NCBI GenBank assembly: GCA_964550375.1
Contig: CAZJYX010000013.1
Location: 1-64,000 of the forward strand
Direction of reading: 5' to 3'
DNA: 64,000 nt
From: JAAYXS01 sp964550375
Lineage (GTDB): Bacteria; Planctomycetota; Phycisphaerae; UBA1845; Fen-1342
Positions 34,901 through 42,323 of the stretch are shown here, piece after piece. The notes beneath the pieces are model-generated. The model was not told the DNA's origin, searched no databases, and saw nothing but the letters and a program-made list of their open reading frames with translations. Every line of letters starts with the position of its first letter. Positions within the stretch are counted from its first letter, which is position 1. A program made the translations under genes and the position numbers.

Positions 34901-35130
34901 CGGACTCCTTCCTCAAGGGCTTCATCCGGCCGGCCTCCGGCAAACCGTTCCTCACGCTGCAGTTCGACGGCCATTCCAATGACGCCGGCATGATGACGCG
35001 CTGTGAGGCTTATCTCGATAGCAAGGGAATCCTGCGATGGTGGCGAACGTGTCAGACCAAACCGGCCAGCACGATCTGTCCGGCCGAACCGTCTACATCC
35101 CCGACATGGCGTACGCCGGCGCCCGGCTGA
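31972..35130 (+). CDS. Double BadF/BcrA ATPase plus DUF2229 protein, PlsA/GeR-like (large part)
   Basis: A 1052-residue protein starting with GTG (GGAGG eight bases upstream). It has two tandem ASKHA-fold activase domains. Domain 1 (1-300) has 'GIDVGAVGVKAA', 'EIGGETSR' near 127 and 'CAAGTGAFLD'. Domain 2 (345-620) has 'GLDIGSVGTK', 'EIGGQDSKYI' near 454 and 'CAAGTGSFLEE'. A cysteine cluster 'CKGCGNHC' near 644 and a DUF2229/dehydratase-like part (710-1020, 'AEPCFPI', 'NFKCGPDS') follow. Activases of this kind pass ATP-driven low-potential electrons through a [4Fe-4S] cluster to 2-hydroxyacyl-CoA dehydratase-type partners. Fused versions include PlsA of Clostridium perfringens and bacterial GeR, which reduce lipid ester bonds on the way to ether lipids. 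The last 32 residues overlap the next gene and look unselected. Oxygen-sensitive chemistry expected. Confidence 0.85.
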   Translation: MRMLLGIDVGAVGVKAAVVLPGADAPQPPPAEAHALRTLAAADAADSRIILVAAPRRTRGRPLEAARDLLDTLFAGLPGAHTYEIVVTGSGGKLLAETLGAQTCNEFQACARAINCLFPAARTVFEIGGETSRYLRLAPDPASGQLGIVDYSMNGDCAAGTGAFLDQQAARLQYAVEDIGAIVADAERAAQIAGRCSVFAKSDMIHAQQKGFQPPEVLRGLCNAVAANFKSAIVKGHPVTAPIALLGGVSANTAVVAGLREVFELSDEELVVPPCAGSFGAIGAALSAAEVANQNPMSAATCLARLEQALKGNGYAFPATRPLSMERVTLLRDQVRPYQLPATPPVDAYLGLDIGSVGTKLVLIDDQGDVIHSIFTRTDGRPIEVVTRCLREMEEAVGWAVRVRGVGTTGSGRELVGELVGADTVNDEITAHKTGATFIGDRLLGRRPDTIFEIGGQDSKYISLQPESETSADTVVVDFTMNEACAAGTGSFLEERAAELGVAIKDEFSRLALSSPAPIRLGERCTVFMERDVNTYMQRGARLADIIAGLAYSIAHNYINRVVRGRHIGDCIFFQGGTAYNDAVAAAFSIICNKQIIVPPHNAVLGAIGAALLAKERIAATGAETRFRGYDLSTVDYSLREFTCKGCGNHCTIQEFNVAGERTFWGDKCSDRYRKHVKTGRKPVIPDLVARRHELLHADDEGDPPGATQTIGIPLAMYTWDYLPLWRRFFRGCGFKVAVSAETNRQTVRQGLDCVVAEPCFPIIAAHGHVAELVERGVDYIWLPNMTTSAAERPPNLSSYLCPWGATLPFVIRQAPRFRAWRGRILCPTLSLQRGVEVFRDALVGVARDLGISTAIAKRAFAAARAAQQRFVAAYTKAGEAALRILTETGESGMLLVGRPYNSQDAGVSLSVARKLREHYGVNLVPVDALPLDGIDVSDINNNMYWAYGRRILAAAKLVREHENLHIIYITNFKCGPDSFLKGFIRPASGKPFLTLQFDGHSNDAGMMTRCEAYLDSKGILRWWRTCQTKPASTICPAEPSTSPTWRTPAPG

Positions 35131-36332
35131 CCGCCGCCGCCTTCCGCTCGATCGGCGTCGCCGCCAGCGTCACCCCGGAATCCAACGGCGAGACGCTCGA
35201 GCTCGGCGGGCTGTTCAGCAGCGGCGAGGAATGTCTGCCGCACAAGATCACGCTGGGGAACTTCCTGCGCATCTGCCGCCAGCCCGGCGCCAAGCCGCAC
35301 GAGATCGCGTTCTTCATGCCGTTGGCGCCCGGCCCCTGCCGTTTCGGCCAGTACGCCCCCTACCTGCGCCAGGTGCTTGATGAACAGGGTCTTGGCGAGG
35401 TCCTGATCCTCTCCCCCAACAGCGCCACGAACTATCGCGAGGTCGGCGAGCACGGCCCCGAGATGATCCGCACCGCCTGGCTCGGCATCGTTGCCGGCGA
35501 CCTCGTCACGCGTCTGCTGCTCAAGACCCGACCATACGAACTTCATGCCGGCGACACCGACGCCGTTTTCGCGCAGGCCGTCGAGACGCTGGAGCAGACC
35601 GTCGCCCGCTCCGACCTGTCATCCGGCGCCAAGGCCAAGGCCCTGGCCCACGACATGGCGGAGCTGCGGCAGCGCTTCCGGGCCATCCCCGCCCGCTATG
35701 AGAAGGGCCGGCCTTTCATCGGCGTCGTCGGCGAGATCTTCTGCCGCCTCAATACGTTCAGCAACGACGACGCGGTCCGCCGGGTTGAGAAGCTGGGCGG
35801 CGAGTGCTGGCTCTCCGATGTCACCGAGTGGCTGTGGTACACGGATCACAGCCGCGGCAAGGATGTCGTGCGCGACTTCGGCCGCTGCAGTTGGCCGGCC
35901 GTGAAGCACAAGATCCGCTCCTGGGTGCAGCGCCGCTACGAACACACGATCATGGCCCCCCTCGCGCACGACTTCCGCGGCTACGAGGAGCCGCACGACA
36001 TTGCCGAGGTACTCGCCGACGCCGAGCCCTACCTGCCGCCGCGCGGCTCCGAAGGCGAGATGACGCTCAGCGTGGGCAAGTCCGTCTACCTCTACCGCAA
36101 GGGCATCGACGGCGTGATCGACATCAGCCCGTTCACGTGCATGAACGGTATCGTCAGCGAGGCGGTCTATCCGGCCCTCAGCACTGACCACGACAACCTG
36201 CCCATCCGTTCGCTCTACTTCGACAAGGCCAGCACGAACGTGGACCGCGATATTGAGATTTTCCTGGACCTGGCGCGCGCCTACCAGCGTCGAAAACGCC
36301 ATCAGCGCGTCTACCCCGACTACTTCAAATGA
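35037..36332 (+). CDS. 2-hydroxyacyl-CoA dehydratase-like C-terminal subunit, PlsR/GeR-like
   Basis: A 431-residue protein matching the C-terminal part of long BadF/DUF2229 proteins, which in many bacteria are one chain of about 1,400 residues. Conserved cysteine-bearing motifs suggest an iron-sulfur site: 'SSGEECLPHK' (Cys66), 'LAPGPCRFGQY' (Cys101), 'GEIFCRL', 'FGRCSWP' and 'FTCMNG'. The ATG at 35037 has AAGGGA eight bases upstream and lies 94 bases inside the previous gene in another frame, so translation is probably coupled. It would supply the reductase half to the ATP-driven activase of the upstream gene. A sequencing frameshift splitting one gene is an alternative, but the good ribosome binding site favours a real two-gene form. 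Confidence 0.8.
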   Translation: MVANVSDQTGQHDLSGRTVYIPDMAYAGARLTAAAFRSIGVAASVTPESNGETLELGGLFSSGEECLPHKITLGNFLRICRQPGAKPHEIAFFMPLAPGPCRFGQYAPYLRQVLDEQGLGEVLILSPNSATNYREVGEHGPEMIRTAWLGIVAGDLVTRLLLKTRPYELHAGDTDAVFAQAVETLEQTVARSDLSSGAKAKALAHDMAELRQRFRAIPARYEKGRPFIGVVGEIFCRLNTFSNDDAVRRVEKLGGECWLSDVTEWLWYTDHSRGKDVVRDFGRCSWPAVKHKIRSWVQRRYEHTIMAPLAHDFRGYEEPHDIAEVLADAEPYLPPRGSEGEMTLSVGKSVYLYRKGIDGVIDISPFTCMNGIVSEAVYPALSTDHDNLPIRSLYFDKASTNVDRDIEIFLDLARAYQRRKRHQRVYPDYFK

Positions 36333-36398
36333 GTACAATTCTGGCTACTGGCTCAGGCAGGCCCGGAACATAGCCGCCTGGTGACAGCGGAGCCCGAA

Positions 36399-38474
36399 AT
36401 GCCGGAACCGCGAACTCGGCCCCCAACGAACTCATTGCAGACCCAGCCGCTGACGCCGTCCGGGAGCGCTCCCGAACAGGACGGCACGCTGTGCCCAATC
36501 TGCCGCGAGCACGCCCCCAGCTTCGTGATTCCAACGCCGGCCGCCGACGACGAGCAGCGTTCCGGCGTGCCACACCGGCCGTTGCAGGAGATTCACCGGC
36601 AAGCCGTCGGCGACGGGGATGCCCAGACGGAATTGGAACGCTTCAAGCTCGAAATGCGGCGCTATGCGCCCGTTCAGAAGGGCATCAAGGGGCTGCCCTG
36701 GCGCGGCAGTTGGCTGTGCGGCCGTTGCGACGAGATCGTGCCCGGGCAGTTCGTATATGACGAAGCGGCCGACGCCATCGACCTGGAGCTGGCCTGCCCG
36801 ACCTGCGGCACGTACCGGGAGCGCCACCAGGACGCGCTGTTCGTGAAGCAGCGCCCGCCGGCCCATCACCGGCAGCCCGGCGAGACGTACTCGGGCTTTC
36901 CGATCCGGCCGATCCTGACCGAGTTGCCCCGTACGGTCGAAACGCTCTGCCCGGAATGCTCGTCGCTGATCCTCGGCCGCTACTTCGTAAAAGACCGGGC
37001 GGTCTGGATTGAGAAGACCTGCCCCGAGCACGGCTATTTCCGCGACAAGATCAACTCCGACGTCGAGCTGTATCTGCGCGGCACGCGGAGCGGCTTTCAG
37101 GATGAACGCGGCGTTTTCCAGCCACAGGTTGAGGGCGGCAGCGCTTGTCCGACCGACTGCGGCTTGTGCAACCAGCATCACAGCACGTCCTGCCTGGCCC
37201 AGATCGACCTGACCAACCGCTGCAACCTGGCTTGCCCGGTCTGCTTCGCCAGTGCCAACCAGGCCGGCTACGTGGCCGAGCCCGACTACGAAGTCGTGGT
37301 GGAGATGCTTCAGACCTTGCGCAACCAGCACCCCCACCCGGCTACGGCCATCCAGTTCACCGGCGGCGAGCCGACCTTGCACCCGGATTTCCTGCGCATC
37401 ATCCGCCAGGCGAACGAGCTGGGCTTCTCACACGTGCAGATCGCCACCAACGGGCTGTTGCTGGCTGACCTGGACTTCGCCCAGCGTGCCGCCGAGGCCG
37501 GCCTCCACACGCTCTACATGCAGTTCGACGGCCTCGACGATGGTCTGTACCAGGAGCTGCGCGGCCGCAAGCTGCTCGAGCGGAAGCTGGCCACGATCGA
37601 GAACTGCCGCCGCACGGGGATGAAGGTCTGCCTGGTCCCCACGCTTGTGAAGGGTGTCAACGACAACCAGGTCGGCCCCCTCCTGCGCTTCGCGGCGGAA
37701 AACGCCGACGTTATCAGTGCTATCGCCTACCAGCCGGTGGCCTTCACCGGCCGCATCAGCCGCGAGGACCTGGCGCAGAAGCGCTACACGCTGGGGGACC
37801 TGGCGCACGACCTGTCCGCGGCGGCCGGTGCCGACCTGCACCGCGACTTTTTTCCGCTGAACCACATTGCCCCCCTGTCCCGCATCATGCAGACGCTGGA
37901 CGGCAAGCCCAAGATCCGGCCGAGTTGCCACAGCGACTGCGCCTTCGGCACGTACTTCTTCGTTACGCCCGAGCACGAACTGATCCCCATCCCCGGCGTG
38001 TTCGACACGATGCGGCTGTTCTCCGGCCTCAACGAGTTGGCCGCCCGGATCGAGCGCACGCGTCCGGACCAGCGTGCCAACTGGCGCGACCGCATCAGCA
38101 TGCTGTGGACGTTCCTGCGCAGCTATCGGTGGCGTTCCGCCGACCGCCGCGTCAACCCGCTGACTTTCATGCACGCCTTGCGCGGCATGACCAACAAGCG
38201 CCACGGCCGCGGCAGCGCCGGCCGGCGCACCTACCGCACGCTCATGGCGGCCGGCATGCACTTCATGGACCGCTACAACTATGACACGGAGCGCATCCGC
38301 CGCTGCGTAATCCTCTACAGCACCGTGGACGGCGTATACCCGTTCTGCACCATCAACGGCGGGCCGACCTACCGCCCGTTCATCGAGAAGATGCTGGCGC
38401 AGCCCATCGCCGAGTGGCGGGCCGCACAGGCCGACCGGACGCCCACGCCCACCACCGCCGCCGACAACGCCTGA
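36399..38474 (+). CDS. Tes/MSS-like radical SAM enzyme (putative membrane-spanning lipid synthase)
   Basis: A 691-residue radical SAM enzyme resembling archaeal tetraether synthase Tes (MJ0619 type) and its bacterial homologues. The SAM cluster motif is CNLACPVC (Cys275, Cys279, Cys282) in 'DLTNRCNLACPVCFASAN'. The family's extra metal sites are visible: Cys184/187 with Cys208 in 'CPEHGYF', and 'CPTDCGLC' (Cys250, 254, 257). 'QFTGGEPTLHPD' and 'LYMQFDGLDDGLY' are also typical, and a late 'SCHSDC' follows. Tes joins two lipid tails by C-C bond formation at the chain ends. The N-terminus has additional CxxC pairs (32/35, 107/110, 133/136), apparently duplicating the metal-binding module. ATG 36399 has GGAG six bases upstream. 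It lies 66 bases after the GeR-like pair. Confidence 0.82.
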   Translation: MPEPRTRPPTNSLQTQPLTPSGSAPEQDGTLCPICREHAPSFVIPTPAADDEQRSGVPHRPLQEIHRQAVGDGDAQTELERFKLEMRRYAPVQKGIKGLPWRGSWLCGRCDEIVPGQFVYDEAADAIDLELACPTCGTYRERHQDALFVKQRPPAHHRQPGETYSGFPIRPILTELPRTVETLCPECSSLILGRYFVKDRAVWIEKTCPEHGYFRDKINSDVELYLRGTRSGFQDERGVFQPQVEGGSACPTDCGLCNQHHSTSCLAQIDLTNRCNLACPVCFASANQAGYVAEPDYEVVVEMLQTLRNQHPHPATAIQFTGGEPTLHPDFLRIIRQANELGFSHVQIATNGLLLADLDFAQRAAEAGLHTLYMQFDGLDDGLYQELRGRKLLERKLATIENCRRTGMKVCLVPTLVKGVNDNQVGPLLRFAAENADVISAIAYQPVAFTGRISREDLAQKRYTLGDLAHDLSAAAGADLHRDFFPLNHIAPLSRIMQTLDGKPKIRPSCHSDCAFGTYFFVTPEHELIPIPGVFDTMRLFSGLNELAARIERTRPDQRANWRDRISMLWTFLRSYRWRSADRRVNPLTFMHALRGMTNKRHGRGSAGRRTYRTLMAAGMHFMDRYNYDTERIRRCVILYSTVDGVYPFCTINGGPTYRPFIEKMLAQPIAEWRAAQADRTPTPTTAADNA

Positions 38475-38520
38475 CCGGGCCATTGCCAGCGGCCGTCCCA
38501 TACGCCACCCTACACGCGCC

Positions 38521-40875
38521 ATGAAAGCCACGCGCTTCGTCAGCCGAAGGTCTGCCCCGACCGCACGCCGGACGGCACTCACATTCGGCGCGCTTGTATG
38601 CGTCCTTGGCGTGACGGCGCCGGCGCGCTCCGGGCCCCATCCGTGCCTGTTGATAAGTCGCGAGGACGTGCCGCGGCTGCAGCATGTGTGCGGTGCGCCG
38701 ACGGCGGCGCCGCCTGAGGCCGGCGCGCTGCGCGCCGCGGGGCGCGCGGCTGAGTTCCAGGAGCTGCGCGCGTACTTCGCTGGACGGATCGACGCCGGCA
38801 TTCTGCCCGGCGAGGTCACGGCGGCCGCCTTTCTGCATCTGGTGGACCCGAGTGATCGGCTGGATCGGGCGCGCGTCGCCCTCGTGACGAACGCCCTGAG
38901 CGATACGGAGTTCCTCCTCGACGGACTCCTGGAAGCCGTCATCGCCCTGGATTGGTGCTTCGACGCTGTCCCCGCGGAGGCGCGGCGCAGCTTTTTCACG
39001 CTGCTGACGCAGCGCGCCCGGCCGCTTACAGCCGCCGACAGTCCCCTTGACCACCGCGCCTTCCGCGACCAGCTCGCCCTGCTCGCCGCCGCCAGCGCTT
39101 TCGACGAACAGGACATTCCCGGGGCCCTCTGGGCCGAGACCCGCCAGCGCGTGCTCGCGGCCGGCCGGGAGTACCTGGAATCGACCCTGCCGGCTTTCGT
39201 GCAGGGGCGCGGCCGCGCTCCCACCAGCCCCACGGCCGGCCCAGCCGAGGAGCATGACACCGCCCTGCTGCTTGAGTTCGGCCGGGTCCTGCTGGAGCGC
39301 GACCTGTGGCCGGCGCACCGCGAGTCCGTCGGCCGCTGGCTCGAACACTACGTGTACGGCTCGTTCGTGCATCCCGCCCTGCAGCACAGCTTCATTCGCG
39401 ACGATGGCAACTCCGCCCCGCTGACGCCCGCGCCGCGCTGGGACGGACTGCTGCCGATCACCGCCCATCTGATCGCGGCCCGCACGCTTGATCCCGCCGC
39501 GGCCTTCATCGCACGCCGCGTCGAGCAGCGCCTCCGCGGACCGGCCGCCGAGCCGCGCGCCAAGCCCTGGCTGTGGGTCCCCATCGTCTTCGAGATCAGT
39601 GCCATCGAGCGCTGCGATTATGGCCGACTGCCGCTGGCGCGCAACTTCGGCGGCGCGGTCGCGTTCCGCGCCGCCGGCGCCGCGGCCGAGACGGGCATCT
39701 GGATCGAGGCCGGCCAACCCTATCTGCGTCAGCGGCAGCACTACGACGCCGGCCATTTCCTGATTTACGCCGACGGCGGCCAACTCACGGTCGATGCCGG
39801 CGACGACATCATGTTTGAAGCCACGCCCGGCAAGAACGGCCGGCAGCGCCTCGGAAACCAGGCGCGACCATTCGACTTCGAGCAGTTCAACACCGCCACC
39901 ATCGCTCACAACTGCCTGCTGCTCTGGGACCCCCTCATGGTGCAGCGCTGGCAGGGGCAGCGCTACGAACCGATCGGCGGCCAGCGCCCCGTCACGGGCA
40001 CGTGCACCGACTTCGCGCGACTCGCACAGGACCGCGACCGCCAGACCGGCCGAATGCTGGCCTACGGGCAACGCCGCGACACCGCCTACCTGGCGCTCGA
40101 CCTCCAACCGGCTTACGACCGCCGCTCCGCCGCACACTACACGCGCGAGTTCATCTTCCTGGCACCGCAAGCCCTGCTCGTGATCGACCGTGTGAGACCG
40201 GCCGCCCAGACGGTCACCCCCGTCTGGATCGTTAACGTGCCGGCGCGGCCCAGCGCTGACGGCGGCGACCTGCCGTCGAACGCGCGCGTGGCCGGCCCAA
40301 CGAACGACGCCGGCGTTTGGCGGCTCGACCAGGCCGGCGCGCTGCGCTGGAGCGATCGCGACGGCGCCCTCAACATGATCCCCCTGCTGCCCGCGCAGCG
40401 CCGTCTACGCATCGTCGGCGGACCGGCACAACGGGCCACCATCGCCGCCGGGTCGTTCGCCGGCCGCAGCTACCTGGGCGGCAGCGCCACCGGGTTCGAG
40501 CGTCGGGTGCGCCCCTTCGGTCACATTGAGCCCGACAACGCCTGGTATGAACTCGGCCAACCCACGCTGCTCGGGCCGACCTTCGGCCGCGCGCCCCTTT
40601 GGGGCCGGGTCGAGCTGGAGCCGACAACGCAGCAGGACGCCCACGTTTTTGTCACACTGCTGGTGGTCGAAGCCGTAGATACACCTGTTCCGGCCGATGC
40701 CGCCGCGCGACTCGCGGATGAGCACATTCACATCTCGCTCGACATCGACGGACAGAAGACCAACATCCAACTCCCCGGCGAACTCGCCATCGGCGGCAGC
40801 ATCAGCCGGCTCGGCGCGGACACGTTCACCCTGCCTGTGACTGTGGAGCCTGACCCGCCACTGCCAACGAACTAG
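38521..40875 (+). CDS. Exported heparinase II/III-like protein
   Basis: A 784-residue protein with an N-terminal export signal ('RRTALTFGALVCVLG', possibly Tat-like because of the arginine pair). A helical toroid-like region (about 90-370) is followed by a beta-rich half beginning near 380, with 'HYDAGHFLIYADGGQLTVDAGDD' as the clearest match to the heparinase II/III C-terminal domain. The family degrades acidic polysaccharides such as heparin or alginate by beta-elimination. I cannot see all catalytic residues, so activity and substrate are open. It starts 46 bases after the Tes-like gene and could be in the same transcript, but a functional link is not evident. Confidence 0.65.
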   Translation: MKATRFVSRRSAPTARRTALTFGALVCVLGVTAPARSGPHPCLLISREDVPRLQHVCGAPTAAPPEAGALRAAGRAAEFQELRAYFAGRIDAGILPGEVTAAAFLHLVDPSDRLDRARVALVTNALSDTEFLLDGLLEAVIALDWCFDAVPAEARRSFFTLLTQRARPLTAADSPLDHRAFRDQLALLAAASAFDEQDIPGALWAETRQRVLAAGREYLESTLPAFVQGRGRAPTSPTAGPAEEHDTALLLEFGRVLLERDLWPAHRESVGRWLEHYVYGSFVHPALQHSFIRDDGNSAPLTPAPRWDGLLPITAHLIAARTLDPAAAFIARRVEQRLRGPAAEPRAKPWLWVPIVFEISAIERCDYGRLPLARNFGGAVAFRAAGAAAETGIWIEAGQPYLRQRQHYDAGHFLIYADGGQLTVDAGDDIMFEATPGKNGRQRLGNQARPFDFEQFNTATIAHNCLLLWDPLMVQRWQGQRYEPIGGQRPVTGTCTDFARLAQDRDRQTGRMLAYGQRRDTAYLALDLQPAYDRRSAAHYTREFIFLAPQALLVIDRVRPAAQTVTPVWIVNVPARPSADGGDLPSNARVAGPTNDAGVWRLDQAGALRWSDRDGALNMIPLLPAQRRLRIVGGPAQRATIAAGSFAGRSYLGGSATGFERRVRPFGHIEPDNAWYELGQPTLLGPTFGRAPLWGRVELEPTTQQDAHVFVTLLVVEAVDTPVPADAAARLADEHIHISLDIDGQKTNIQLPGELAIGGSISRLGADTFTLPVTVEPDPPLPTN

Positions 40876-41389
40876 CGCCGCACGTCCAGACACCTGGGGG
40901 GCAAACCTGGGCCGGCCCATTACCCACAATGGCCAGATTCTCCCCAATCAGGGGGCGTCTCGCAGAGCGCCACCGCAAGCCAACCAGACACAAATGCTTG
41001 TCATACAGCCTGTTACACCCAGCCAGCCGACATACCGAACTGCTGGAACACCAGTTGCGACTATCAGCGCAGAAGCGTCGGGCCGTGCCAGGGAGCCGCA
41101 CGACTCGGCGCTAGCACCCGCAGCCTCCAGGGCGCGGCGGATGAACTGGCCAGACGACAGCCGCGCCGGGTGCGACAAACGGAGCAGGGACCTCGACGGC
41201 TAATACATGGAGCCCGGCAGTCGCCGTTCGAGGTCCCACTTTTATTGCGCGCCGCGCACATACCACGCCCCCTGTCGCCCCATTGACCCTGCCGCCCCAC
41301 CCCGACAGAATGGCCCGGTCGTGCGGCGCGGTCGCCAACGGCTGAACCGGGCGGCGGGAATCGCGTAGGATCCGCGCGTGGAGTGCGCC
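40876..41389 (+). other. Intergenic region before the UbiA gene
   Basis: No supported gene in 514 bases. Frames are short and arginine-rich. Base composition around 40940-41040 is more AT-rich than the surroundings. I see no confident promoter pair, terminator or repeat. The last 16 bases hold the UbiA ribosome binding site (GGAG, six bases before ATG). Confidence 0.4.
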
Positions 41390-42274
41390 ATGCTGTTTTT
41401 GCGGTTGCTGCGCCCGGCGCAGTGGTCCAAGAATCTCTTCCTCTTCGCCGGCCTGGTATTCGGCCACAAGCTGACCGACCTCCCCAGCGTGGCGGCGGCC
41501 GTGGTGGGCTTCGTCTGCTTCACGCTGCTGAGCAGTTCCGTCTACATCGTCAACGACATTCGCGACCGCGATGATGATCGTCTCCATCCCCGCAAGCGCC
41601 TGCGCCCTATCGCGGCCGGCCAGATCAGCCCCCAGACCGCCGCCCTCATCGCAGCAGTACTGCTGGCCCTGGGCCTGGCGGCCAGTTGGGTGCTTAGCCC
41701 GCGCTTCTTTGCGGTCGGCGCTGCTTACATAGCGCTCCAGTCGGCCTACACCTTCGGCGTCAAGCACGTGGCCCTGCTTGACGTGATCAGCATCGGCCTG
41801 GGCTTCGTGCTGCGGGCCGTCGCCGGAGCAGTCGCCGTCGACGTAGAAATCTCGCACTGGCTCGTCGTCTGCACGTTCACGCTCTGCCTCTTCATGGGCT
41901 TCAGCAAGCGCCGTTGCGAACTGAACACCCTCGTGGAGAACGGCAATGACGACCCCGGCCGCCACCGCCGCACGCTGTCGGCTTACACGCCCGACCTGCT
42001 GAACCACTTCACGACGCTGACCGCCGGCATCGCCGTGCTCAGCTTCCTGCTGTACGCGACCGACGTCCGAACGGTCCGTGAGTTCGGCTCGAATTACCTG
42101 GTTTATACACTGCCGATCGTCGTTTACGCCGTCTTCCGCTTCGCCTACCTGGTCGAGCACGGGCGTGTGGACGGACCCACCGATGTCCTCATGCGTGACC
42201 GCCCCTTCCAAATCGCCATCTTAGCCTGGGGCCTGGCCGCGATTGCGATCGTCTACGGCCCCTTCCACGCCTGA
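41390..42274 (+). CDS. UbiA prenyltransferase, decaprenyl-phosphate phosphoribosyltransferase-like
   Basis: A 294-residue membrane protein with about eight helices. The first Asp-rich motif reads 'NDIRDRDDDRLHPRKRLRPI' followed by 'AAG', the pattern of mycobacterial Rv3806c-type enzymes. These attach 5-phosphoribosyl groups to decaprenyl phosphate in the pathway to decaprenyl-phosphoryl-arabinose. The N-terminus 'LRPAQWSKNLFLFAGL' is also typical. Similar genes occur in many non-actinobacterial genomes, where the product is uncertain. No DprE1/DprE2 partner lies near. The ATG at 41390 is preferred over the in-frame GTG four codons earlier because GGAG precedes it. It converges with pyrF. Confidence 0.85.
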   Translation: MLFLRLLRPAQWSKNLFLFAGLVFGHKLTDLPSVAAAVVGFVCFTLLSSSVYIVNDIRDRDDDRLHPRKRLRPIAAGQISPQTAALIAAVLLALGLAASWVLSPRFFAVGAAYIALQSAYTFGVKHVALLDVISIGLGFVLRAVAGAVAVDVEISHWLVVCTFTLCLFMGFSKRRCELNTLVENGNDDPGRHRRTLSAYTPDLLNHFTTLTAGIAVLSFLLYATDVRTVREFGSNYLVYTLPIVVYAVFRFAYLVEHGRVDGPTDVLMRDRPFQIAILAWGLAAIAIVYGPFHA

Positions 42275-42323
42275 TGCACGACTTGTCCGCCCGTGCCACC
42301 GGGCAGCCTCAGCGCAGCCGTCC

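Noticed and set aside
35010..35050. Programmed -1 frameshift joining the two PlsA/GeR-like genes
   Set aside because: No slippery heptamer or downstream pseudoknot is apparent, whereas gene 2 has its own ATG and ribosome binding site.
37428..39260. 610-codon minus-strand frame crossing the Tes-like and heparinase-like genes
   Set aside because: It spans two well-supported genes on the other strand and has no recognisable protein pattern.
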